A model generated the notes under the pieces. The model had not been told where the DNA came from. It did not search any database and saw only the letters and a program-made list of their open reading frames with translations. Shown piece after piece: positions 1 to 9,186 of a stretch of 16,708 nt of DNA. The position numbers and the translations under genes are program-made. Numbering within the stretch: position 1 is the stretch's first letter; each line of letters begins with the position of its first letter. The stretch is from assembly GCA_000697335.1 (NCBI GenBank), contig JNEM01015707.1, positions 1 to 16,708 of the forward strand. Reading direction: 5' to 3'. This DNA is from Conidiobolus incongruus B7586. Its lineage: Eukaryota > Entomophthoromycota > Entomophthoromycetes > Entomophthorales > Conidiobolaceae.

Positions 1-1320
1 TTTAATTATAAAATTAACTTTAAAATTTGTTTTTTAATTTAATTATGCTTAAACCAAATAATAATCATTAAAAGTTTTTTATTTTAGTATTAATAAAGCT
101 TAAACATAAACTTTCTAAAATTATTTAAAATTTACAAATAACTTTTAATAATAAAGTATTATCTAAATTAACAATTTATTGCTAGGTAAATCACTTTAAT
201 ATTAAGAGAAAAACTATTTAAAGCCTGTTAAAATTTAAAAAATTTACTTTAACTATTATTCTTTTAATTGTTAATAAAATTAAAAAATATATTAAAAAGC
301 ACTTTTTTATTGCAATTAAAGAATTATCTAAGTACTTTAATATCAATTTTATAAGTATTTTATATATATTAAAGTTTAAACTTAATAAATAAAAATACAA
401 AATAAATATCTTATAATTTAATTAAAGCTTAGAAAAAAGTTAAAATAGTTATTGTTAAATAAAACTTACTAAAATATTATTAGAAACTTAAACTTTTATA
501 TTAAATAATTATAATTAATGAATCTTAAATCTTTATATATAATCTTTTACTAAAATACAAATTAAAATGTTAGATTAAGTTAAATCAACCCCCTTTACAA
601 ATCCTATCAAATAAATATTTTGTTAATAAACAAATGTTAATTATTATAATATATTATAATAATATATAGTATTTTTATTTAGTTCTTAAAGGAAAATCAA
701 TTAATAATAAATTTTATATTGCTTTTATAAATAAAAGTATTTTTAATTAGTGTTCTTAATATAATTTGAGAAAACCTATTGTTTTGTATAATAATTATAA
801 AATATATAAATCTAAAGCTATAAAAAACTTTCTAATTAAAAATCATTAGAAACAATACTATATCTAATATACTCTTTAGATTATCTTATATGATTATAAT
901 TGCTTTAGGTAATTAAGAAATTAGCTTACAAGAAAGAAAATTCCTGCAAGGAAATTTAATTAGTTTGTGAAACATCAAACTTTAATCTTTAATAAAAAGA
1001 ACTATTTTTTAGTTATTAGATCTTTGCTAAAAGTATAACAAAAAATTATTAACAATAAAAGAAACTATTGAATATATATTATATATTTATTTTTATATAT
1101 TATATATTAAAATATTTATTTATTTTGAATTGCAAAAAATTCCCATTATTAAAAATACAGAGTAATACTATCATTACACTCTTAGATAAAATATTATCCT
1201 TATAAAGCTTTTATAAATTGTAAATAATTTTAAAGGATTTATGGTTAAGTTTTAATAATATTAAAATAAAAAACTTTTAGGAATACCTATTTAGTTTAAG
1301 TATAATTAAATTCAACTTTA
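1..1320. repeat. AT-rich flank with RIP-like base composition; probable decayed repeat
   Basis: No gene is visible. This flank differs from the AT-rich DNA further in: surviving C lies mainly before T or C (a run of five C at about 589-593), while CpA/TpG are scarce. A hand count over 121-240 gives 4 CpA+TpG against 8 ApC+GpT, and AG+CT outnumber GA+TC by about 11 to 4. Such depletion is what repeat-induced point mutation, or a similar cytosine-directed process, leaves in old transposon copies. No element family can be named and no terminal repeats are visible, so this is treated as an old, heavily decayed fossil of unknown type. The inner edge is gradual and the stated end is approximate. 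Confidence 0.45.
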
Positions 1321-2519
1321 AATTGCCAAATCAAAATATTTTGATAAAACAACTATTATAGATAAATATATATAATTTGAAAATATTAATTCTCATATAT
1401 GTTTTATATATATATTATTTTTAAAACTAATAATTTGTAAAATTGGAGATCAAAAAATTCACTATTTCTTTAATTCTGAGGTAATATTATATCTATGACT
1501 TAATATCAATATTAATAATAATGCAACAGGTATTATAAAGCAATTAATAAATTTACAATATATGGTAAGTTCATAAATCATTTAACTTAACAATATCTGA
1601 AATATAACATATGATAAGAAATAGATTTGAGTATATAAAATTGGTCTGAAATTATAAACTATTTAAATAATGTATAATTTCTAAAAGCTTAAAAACCCAT
1701 ATAAAGTTGTGTTTTAATAATAACTGTAATACTAAATAGAATCCAAATATATTACTAATATATAATTTCATATACTAAAATATACATTCAGCAAGAAATT
1801 TCAAATATTTATAATATATTGGATATTAACAAGACCAAATAATCATAAAATGGAAATAATCCAAAAACTTGATATCTCTGATAGTCGTCAAATTCAAGTT
1901 TTACAAAGTTTATAATAAACTGTGCATTTATTATTAGTCGCTGGAAAGCTGAAAAACATGGTAAAAATTTATTAGAATTTTTTACTCTGAAATTCAATGA
2001 TATTTATTGTTAAATCTGATATGAAAAATCGGTCATTTTAACAAATCACTGAAAATATTCTTTTGTTTAATAGATTGAATATATTTAGAAATAGTGCGAA
2101 ATATGAAATTTCTTATTATTCCAAGTATTTACCATAAAAAAATTGCGACTGGTTATTTATTTTTGGTTGTTAAATATCTATATACATATATATATATATA
2201 ATAAATTCATTAGCTATTATCTGAAATATCCATTATAACAGATGGATTAAAATGAGAAAACTTGATAAAAAACAATCAAACAAGAAATTCAAATCAATAA
2301 AACATAATTTAAGTATAAATATTAATAATAATAAAAGTATGAATTTTAATTTACAATATATTGGTTTATTAATGAAATATTTAAATAAAAATGAATAAAT
2401 TTCATGAATATTTCAGATTTTCACTTGAATATCTCTCATTTCATAAGGAATTGATAAATATTGGGAATTCGGATTTTATCATGTATACATTCAAGACAAA
2501 ATTACTTGTTTATGGCTTG
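1321..2519. other. Gene-free AT-rich spacer
   Basis: No supportable gene lies here. The composition changes from the outer flank: TGA, TCA, ATC and GAT words become common. The longest minus-strand frame (1809-1997) begins with TTG, contains no ATG and has no recognisable motif. A good splice-donor-like GTAAGT lies at 1565-1570 after a short open frame, but no exon chain follows. A 16-bp palindrome, ATCAAAATATTTTGAT, lies at 1330-1345. The part nearest the minus-strand gene probably includes its 3' untranslated region. Confidence 0.5.
2178..2202. repeat. TA dinucleotide microsatellite
   Basis: A run of alternating T and A with a single C interruption (TATACATATA at 2181-2190). It is a simple repeat of the kind expected in very AT-rich DNA. 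The same C-interrupted form recurs at three other sites in the window. Confidence 0.8.
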
Positions 2520-2534
2520 AAAATATATTGATAT

Positions 2535-2559
2535 TCCGACACGTGGGAGGACGTTCGGA
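2535..2559. promoter_or_regulatory. GC-enriched motif island with E-box and TCCGA/TCGGA inverted repeat
   Basis: A short, unusually GC-rich island starts about 100 nt beyond the stop codon of the minus-strand gene. It contains a perfect CACGTG E-box at 2540-2545, the core site of bHLH factors. TCCGA (2535-2539) and TCGGA (2555-2559) form a 5-bp inverted repeat separated by 15 nt. It could belong to the 3' untranslated region of the minus-strand gene or be a binding platform for an undetected unit. The motifs are seen in the sequence; function is inferred only. Confidence 0.25.
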
Positions 2560-2661
2560 TAAATGCGACTTTCAAATTTGAAAATCATATGTGGGCTGAT
2601 TTAAAGTGGAATTGGTTAGATTAATAGAATAGAGCAAATTTATGATAGAGTGTTGAAGAAA

Positions 2662-4134
2662 TTAACGAGATTGACGGTGAGGATGATGAGACAGATGTGA
2701 AGGATGGGTGGGAGGTGGTGGTGCAGAGATTGATGATGTTTTGACTGTGGGGACTACAGGAATGTGAACGGGATGTGCAGAAGGTTGATGAGGTGGTTGA
2801 GAATGGGGGTGTGCAAGGGGAATCGCAGGAGATGGCCCCGTGGCAGGTCGGTTGGCGGGAGCACGCGCAAGTGGAGCTCCAGGCTGAGGAAGAGTGTGAT
2901 GTTCGTTGGTTTGGTGGAATTGATCCATGAACTCATTCATCATTTTAAAAAACTTTTCCATTACCTGGCGATCAAGTTGTACTTCCATTGTGCGTTGTTC
3001 AATTTCTCTTAATCTGATTTCGCGATCGATTTCCATCTGACGAGCCCGTTGTTGATTCTCAATCTCAAGCTGCTTCTCGTATCTCCAATTTTCACGCTCC
3101 AATTTGGCATGATCCCACTCTAATTTCTTTTCAAGGAATTCTTTAAGTGGAGTGAAGAGTTTTGCCTGTAACTTGTGACAATCATGATAACAGCAGTTAT
3201 GATTTGCTGATGATCTGGAGGACATACTAGGTACTGAGGGTGTGTTGTTGACTGAAGTACCTGTGGGTGTAGGAGGTTTGTGTATTGAAGGCTTAGGTTG
3301 GATAGGATGCTGCGAGCTAATTGAAGGGATGTGTAAATTGGAATTCGGGGGATTCATGAGCCACGCAGAAGAGCTTGTTGGAATGGATTTAGGAAGATCT
3401 GGGAATTGATTAGATTTGAGAGATTGAAAGCTATCAGAAGAGATAGGAGCATGGGCATAGGGTGGTGGAAGGGAGTGGGGATAATTAGAAGATACCAAAG
3501 ATGATGGATGTGGTTGAGAAGATACGGAAGCGAAATCAGAATGTGGATAGGATCTGAAGTCCATATGGATCGATCTTCTACGTCTGGAAGGAACACTAGG
3601 TTCAACAATCTCTGGAGATGATGGAGCGGAGCTATCTGATAAGTCATAATGACTATCATTTCTTGGATTATCTTCGTTTTTAATACTTCCTCGAGTATCA
3701 TGCTTGGCTTTCTTCCTTCTCATTTCTAATTGATTAATATGTGAAGCGATTTTATCCATTACTGCTGAAAACTCTCTGGGTTTGTTAGTCAGATATGAAG
3801 CGTTAGCACTGGGATCACTGCGGTATTTGTAGTATTGAATTAATTTACGATCAATTATAGCTTGAATTTGATGATGTGATACGTTGATTCCTTTTGTATA
3901 CAATACTTTGCTTACTTCATCATATCTAACTCTGCGAGATGAAGTGGCATGTTGCCAGGGATTCAATTCCATTGCTGTTGTTAAAATGGTCATTTCATGA
4001 ACTTTGCCAGGTTTCTGTTTAAGAAGATTGATGTTAGATTGGGAACTTGCAGGAGGAGTTGGTAGAGGTGCAGATGAGACATCTGCAGACTTTTCACGAT
4101 TAGATTCAATTGTAGGAGTTTTATCTGAAGTCAT
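2662..4134 (-). CDS. Putative Myb/SANT-like DNA-binding protein with C-terminal coiled coil
   Basis: A single-exon gene for a 490-residue, probably nuclear, putative transcription regulator. The ATG at 4134-4132 has A at -3 and an in-frame TGA 24-22 nt upstream, so the start is firm. Residues about 44-145 resemble the divergent Myb/SANT-like domain of fungal regulators: a hydrophobic helix ending in NPW (58-60), then YDEVSKVL (71-78), an INVSHHQIQAIIDRKLIQYY recognition-helix-like part (83-102), EF (121-122) and a final helix to 137. A basic cluster, RRKKAKH (139-145), and RRRR (184-187) could be nuclear localisation signals. Residues 150-310 are Ser/Pro-rich and probably disordered. A Cys/His cluster, CCYHDCH (314-320), precedes a long charged coiled coil (about 321-408) suited to self-association. 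The tail (412-490) is Pro/His/Ala-rich. The domain is assigned from pattern only; a transposon-derived origin of this Myb-like type is possible. Partners and targets are unknown. Confidence 0.85.
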   Translation of the reverse strand: MTSDKTPTIESNREKSADVSSAPLPTPPASSQSNINLLKQKPGKVHEMTILTTAMELNPWQHATSSRRVRYDEVSKVLYTKGINVSHHQIQAIIDRKLIQYYKYRSDPSANASYLTNKPREFSAVMDKIASHINQLEMRRKKAKHDTRGSIKNEDNPRNDSHYDLSDSSAPSSPEIVEPSVPSRRRRSIHMDFRSYPHSDFASVSSQPHPSSLVSSNYPHSLPPPYAHAPISSDSFQSLKSNQFPDLPKSIPTSSSAWLMNPPNSNLHIPSISSQHPIQPKPSIHKPPTPTGTSVNNTPSVPSMSSRSSANHNCCYHDCHKLQAKLFTPLKEFLEKKLEWDHAKLERENWRYEKQLEIENQQRARQMEIDREIRLREIEQRTMEVQLDRQVMEKFFKMMNEFMDQFHQTNEHHTLPQPGAPLARAPANRPATGPSPAIPLAHPHSQPPHQPSAHPVHIPVVPTVKTSSISAPPPPTHPSHLSHHPHRQSR

Positions 4135-4650
4135 AATGTTCGAAATGATGAAAGATCAAAAGAAAAAGAACTGAAAATAGAATCTTTGTATCTTTAGGTG
4201 AAATAAAACTATTAAATACTACCAAATGGACAAATCATTAATTGAATTCAGGGGCGTCAAAAGTGAAGATAAAGAGCTGCTGAGTCATAAGTATGAGAAA
4301 ATATTTCAGTCAAGTTTTATCCTATTGGTCAAGGATCAATAGAATACAGGTTATGCATATCAGTGAACCTGTTAGTAATCAATTCGCTGTTAATTTTTCA
4401 TTCTTCTAGATATTTGTGTTAATGAGAAATGGATTAGGGAAATAGTGGTTAATAGGTTGAGAAAACTGAATGCACGGATAATAGTTTGTACTAGGATAAA
4501 CTTTGATTGGCTAAAGAGTTTATAACAATATATTTAATCAAAATCATGAGGTAGAAAAGCACTGTGTATTAATAAATAAGCTGACAAAGCAATAAAATAT
4601 CTTTATTTAATACCTTGGATCACTTATAATATAATATATCTGGATAAATT
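4135..4650 (-). promoter_or_regulatory. Upstream region of the Myb-like gene with two CCAAT boxes
   Basis: Less AT-rich than the DNA beyond it, this stretch probably holds the promoter and 5' leader of the minus-strand gene. Read on the minus strand, CCAAT occurs at 4328-4324 and, as the fuller CCAATCA preferred by the HAP/NF-Y complex, at 4510-4504. These are about 190 and 372 nt before the ATG and both are in sense orientation. TGACGCCCCT (4259-4250) joins a CRE-like TGACG half-site to a CCCCT stress-response-like element. The motifs are seen; their use is inferred. A TTTTCAG just upstream of the ATG could be the 3' end of a leader intron, but no paired donor is clear. Confidence 0.4.
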
Positions 4651-5844
4651 GTATTATTGATGAAGTTATTCAAAATCTTATAGAAAATATCAAGAAAACC
4701 CAATATCACGAGATCAGCGAAATCAGGTTATAAATCTCCGTTGTTATCACAATTTTGATTAAAGGCATTTCTGGTAGAAATATTATATCATTGCTAAGCC
4801 TCTATTAATAAATAGTTATAGCATCTACAATTTGAATTAATACTCAAATTATCAATTATAATTTATTTTGATTTAATTAAAAATTTTGAAGAATATATGT
4901 GATTTTATCCAAATATTGTTTAATGCAATAACTGGTCATTTTTTGTTTGATTTTGAAATAATTTTTACCAAAATTTATATTCATCATATGATAACATATA
5001 TAATAAATATAAATTAGCTGGACTTGAATATAATTCCGTTGTTCTCATTATTTATCCTTATTTAAAACATTGAACTGGAATAAAGAAATAAATAAAAAAT
5101 GCTTCATCAATGGATACTGGAATAATTGGATAATTAGACTTTTTTTGGTATATTTTTTAATATCTATTATATAAATATTTTAATTATTAGCATTTTATTA
5201 AGGAATATATATTTGAAATACCAAAATCAATCTATTTCTATCAAGTATTTAATTGACTTATAGTATAACTGTATATAGTGATTATATCAAAATATTTGAT
5301 TAAGATGTTTTATAGTGTTGTATTTATCAGTCAACAACAATAATAATAATATTATTGTAGAAAATGGAATAGAATGATTTAGTAAATATTAAATACATTG
5401 TATAAGCATTTCTGAAATTTAATTTATATTTATCATTAAGTTAGTAATTTATATTATATTTATCAAAATACTTTCGGTAATTGATACCATATTACGAAAG
5501 CTTTTCAAATACATGAAAATCTTCAATAATAAACTTTATAATTTTATATTTTGTGTAAACTAATATAATATGTTATTTTTACAATTGAATATTAAATTTT
5601 AATATATTTCATATAGATAATTAATACAAAACCATTGTATGAATTTTTCTAAATTCATATATATACATATATATTGGAGAAATGGATATTCAAAACTCTG
5701 TCAGAACTTATATTCATAATATGGTTCATGATATATAATATTAACACAATATTGAATCTAATAACAGAAAAAAATTCAGAAAATATATCATAGTTTAATA
5801 GAATATTTTAAGAAAAAGTAATCATCTAAGGGATCTATAAATAA
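4651..5844. other. Gene-free AT-rich spacer
   Basis: No supportable gene. It contains scattered poly-T and TA runs and a C-interrupted TA repeat at 5657-5675. Just after that, a tiny plus-strand frame begins with an ATG at 5682-5684, discussed as a finding. ATCAAAATATTTGAT at 5286-5300 is a shortened copy of the palindrome at 1330-1345; both are AT words and probably chance. Confidence 0.5.
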
Positions 5845-6177
5845 TTAGTACTTTTCAGCTGCAAGGTGTTGCTCAAATAGCTGTATTCTATAGAAGTTAT
5901 TTATCAATAAACAAGATATTAAAAACATTATAAACATTATGCTATAACTATGATAATTTACCTCCTCAAACATATACCTGAACTTTTTTATAATTAAAAT
6001 AATGGAATCACAATTTATCCATACAATACCATTCAAAGAAGAAATTTTCTTACACAGACAACACTTCTCAATATCCATTATCAAATTATTCCAGTTAATA
6101 ATAAATAGTGTTATGGAGCGCCAAAATTCCATAAACATATAAATTTTAAATGAGACTGGAAAAATGAACCTGTACAT
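5845..6177 (-). CDS. Doubtful hypothetical small protein (110 codons)
   Basis: I do not recognise this protein, and it may not be a gene. The minus-strand frame opens two codons earlier at a TTG, but the first ATG is at 6177-6175, giving 110 residues. It is unusually long for DNA this AT-rich and lies in slightly less AT-biased sequence. It shows a CCLCKK cluster (39-44) and another Cys at 56. A hydrophobic stretch around 80-95 (IMFIMFLISCLL) could be a membrane segment. That same stretch falls inside a possible 81-nt intron, with donor GAGGAG/GTAAAT at 5961 and acceptor TACAG at 5881. Removing it would keep the frame, so the hydrophobic segment may be translated intron. Alternative: a chance frame or an exon of a longer gene. 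Confidence 0.18.
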   Translation of the reverse strand: MYRFIFPVSFKIYMFMEFWRSITLFIINWNNLIMDIEKCCLCKKISSLNGIVWINCDSIILIIKKFRYMFEEVNYHSYSIMFIMFLISCLLINNFYRIQLFEQHLAAEKY

Positions 6178-6183
6178 ATCCAA

Positions 6184-7420
6184 TTAATATTCCAATATTT
6201 TAATTTTAACAGTACAAAATAAATGTTAAATTATCAGAAAAAATTTAAAAAAATAAATTTCTTTATTTAGACTAATATCAAAATTTTCAAGTTTTATCTG
6301 AAAATTGACTGATTTCTATTTTAATAAATTTAATTACATAAATTATAAAAATTCAAGATTATAAATAACTGGTGATTTATATCATAGGTGTGTATTTGAC
6401 TCAAATTTCATAAACTACAATATTGACTTAGATAGTATTATTTCCTTTACATCCGAGTTCATTTTCTTATATTTTTTATTATGTCATCAAAGTTCAAAAT
6501 TATACTAATTTTTTTCTTTAAATTTGAGTTATTTAATATAAAGTTATATTAATTAATCTCCTGTAAACACCTTCCATAAATATTATTAATATCCATCCAT
6601 ATAAATCTATTAATAAAAGAGGCTTTGAGTTTTAAATATGCTAATAATAAGAACTGCAGAACATTAAAATTTAAAACTAGGGCAGAGACAGAATAATTGA
6701 TATAATTCTAGTTTATATTGAATATTTGAATTTATAACCTCAATCAATTTTTTGAATATGTCACATTCACATTCAATAACTAAACCCTCACAAACAAAAC
6801 AACTATAATTGGCAAGATATTACACATTAACAATCAAATATTTCTTATTCAATATCAAATTTCAACCATCAAATTCCCATTGAAAAATAAATATAACTGA
6901 TATTATTCGCGATAATTATGTTTCATAGATATTAGATGAATAAGGTTTAGGTATAAGGGTGAATTTTATATTTGATCAAAATATTTTATTTTAATTTATT
7001 CTTTTACTAATTTTTTTATTTAATATTAAAATTAAATTCAATTAATTTTAAATTATATATATATAATGATGATTTATAATAATCAAACTTAGTTCAATTT
7101 TTAACTTTCATAATATTATATTATATAATATATTAATTGAAAAAAAATATTATTGAATTTTTTAAATTTTGATATTTAATTAATTTTAAAAATTTATAGT
7201 ATTTTATTTTGGATATTACAAAACGTAATCAAGTATATATATATTAATTTATTATTATATTAAATGAAAATTTAATAATATGCTTTTATAATATAATGAA
7301 AAAAATATCTAACACTTTACTAATTTATAAAATTCAATTTATCAAATGTTAAATTTAGAATAGTTCGATAAAGAAATTTTAAATTGTTATAATTAAATAT
7401 TAATTGTTGAAAGATTAGGT
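6184..7420. other. Gene-free spacer with C-rich, G-poor stretch
   Basis: No supportable gene. Positions 6380-6900 are somewhat more complex than the surroundings. From about 6758 to 6900 the plus strand is strikingly rich in C and poor in G (by hand about 30 C to 5 G over 6761-6900). A 16-codon frame, MSHSHSITKPSQTKQL, begins at 6758 within it but has no other support. After about 6960 the sequence becomes almost pure A and T. Confidence 0.5.
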
Positions 7421-7462
7421 TTAATATGAGTAATAGAAGTTATTTGGTTAGATTATCCTTAG

Positions 7463-7502
7463 GTGAGTTTTGACTCTGGTTTGCTGATATCCTTGCTTTT
7501 AG
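7463..7502 (+). other. Intron-like segment in a less AT-biased island
   Basis: A 40-nt stretch begins with GTGAGT (a good fungal donor), carries GCTGAT (branch-point-like) at 7483-7488 and ends TTTTAG, 14 nt further on. It lies in an island (about 7430-7510) clearly less AT-rich than the kilobases around it. An ATG at about 7429 opens a short frame, MSNRSYLVRLSLG, that runs into the donor. If spliced, the frame would close after about 19 residues. No larger gene can be built around it. It may be a gene remnant, a leader, or chance. Confidence 0.2.
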
Positions 7503-8931
7503 ATAGTAATAACAACATTATTTAAAGTATAAAATTCATTTAAAATAATATATGATAGTATTTTAAAAATTTAATATATTTTAATTATTATATAAAATTT
7601 TTCTTTATATTAATATATATGGATTCAAAATCCAATTTCCAAATTTATTATATTCAAAAATTAAAAAGAAAAATATTTGAAATACTAATTTTAGAAGATT
7701 ATAATATTAATAAATTTGATAATATCCTAAAATAATAAAAAAAATAAACAAATGTTACCATTTATAGAAATGAATTAATTAAATAATTTAATTTTTAATA
7801 TTTAATAAATTATTATAAAAATTTATTATAATATATTATTTACTAAGCCACATTAATCTTATTGGATAAATCTATTCCAAAGCTAAAAAATATTTTATTA
7901 CCAATTTTGAAAGATATTTCAAATCATTATTATTTCTTTTTTTTTTTTGAAAAATTCAATATATAAAAAATTATTAATAACTTTTAAATATATTGAATAA
8001 CAAAAATAGGAAAAAATTAATATATAAGTTTATAGATGATAAAATGTTATTAGAATTTTTTTAATAATATACTCTAGTAAAGACTAAGTATATAACATTA
8101 TAATATGCAATTTATTGAATAATTATTAAAATTTAATATTTTTATTTTACCTATTAAGAAATAACTAAAAAGGAAGATTTTTTTTGAATAATATATATAT
8201 ATATTCTTATAGATAATAATTTATAAGATATTATTGGGTAATATTTGGAATAATCGGCATATTAATTTATCAAATTTTTTATATCAAAATAAGAAATTAA
8301 TTTTTTGACAAATATTATGATCTATTTTTCAGGTTTTTGATATACACATTTATTTTTCAATATAATATAATATATATAGTGTGCGTATAGTCCGATATAT
8401 TCTCATGAAATTATATCATATATCTTATAAATTATTAACAATTATTATATTAAAGAATAAATACAAAATATATATTTATTTAGAAATTTATTAAATTTTA
8501 AAATTTAAGAATCTAATATTAGAAAAAATATAAAATTTTTGATAAATATTATAATAGTCCATTAGTTTAATTTAGAAATTAAAAATGATTTTTCAAAACA
8601 TGATCTTTTAAATAACTATTTAGTAATTTTTAATTACTCAACTTTTAAAATTAATTTATGAAATAAATATATTAGATTATTATATTAGATAAAGACTTTT
8701 AAATAAGAAGTCATCAATTATATATAATTTATTTTAACATTGTATTAAAAATTATGATTTAAGATATATTTAATAATTATCAATATTAATTAAAAAGAAA
8801 TAATTTCAAAATGGTTATAAATCAAAGTATTTTAAAATTATATTAATTTAATAAAATATAAGTTTATAAAATCTATAAATATCATTATTTGATTAAAATA
8901 TAAAGCTTTTTATTAATGAATCTATAAAATC

Positions 8932-8955
8932 ATATATATATATATATATATATAT
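8932..8955. repeat. TA dinucleotide microsatellite
   Basis: An uninterrupted alternating AT tract of about 24 nt in the long intergenic region. No gene is nearby. Confidence 0.85.
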
Positions 8956-9105
8956 TATAAATAATAAAATAATTATTTTCTAAAATTTCAATATTCAATA
9001 TTAATTTAACATGGTGATATATAATAATAATAATAAATGCTCTAAAAATTTTAATAAATATAATATGAACCAATTAATTTTTACACTTGTAAATTTATAA
9101 TTGAA

Positions 9106-9186
9106 TATTCTTAATCCATAATCCACCATTATTGCTGAGTTATTACAGAATTAAACTATATTAATAATGGTGCAATGTTAAGAATA
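9106..9186. repeat. Two-part inverted repeat (stem-loop of about 81 nt)
   Basis: The inner arms CACCATTATT (9124-9133) and AATAATGGTG (9163-9172) are perfectly complementary over 10 bp, with a 29-nt loop. Outside them, TATTCTTAA (9106-9114) and TTAAGAATA (9178-9186) pair over 9 bp, separated by an internal loop of 9 and 5 nt. The inner arms contain four G/C pairs, which makes chance pairing less likely than for pure AT arms. It could be a short fold-back transposon remnant (MITE-like) or a structured RNA. No flanking target duplication is clear. Confidence 0.5.

Noticed and set aside
218-400. 60-codon minus-strand frame
   Set aside because: It starts with TTG, is low-complexity, and lies in the decayed flank.
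1500-1625. Exon followed by an intron with donor GTAAGT at 1565
   Set aside because: The preceding frame is about 22 codons of Asn/Ile-rich sequence, and no convincing downstream exon is visible.
1809-1997. 62-codon minus-strand frame
   Set aside because: It starts with TTG, contains no ATG, and has no recognisable motif or neighbour support.
2764-3012. 82-codon plus-strand frame
   Set aside because: It is antisense to the GC-richer end of the Myb-like gene; the Arg/Trp-rich product is a shadow of the Pro/His-coding strand.
3354-3701. 115-codon minus-strand frame in another phase
   Set aside because: It is a shadow of the Myb-like gene's Ser/Pro-rich segment.
1330-6987. ATCAAAATATTT words at 1330, 5286 and 6975, the first a 16-bp palindrome
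   Set aside because: They are nearly all A and T with only one C (and at most one G). Such words are expected by chance in this composition.
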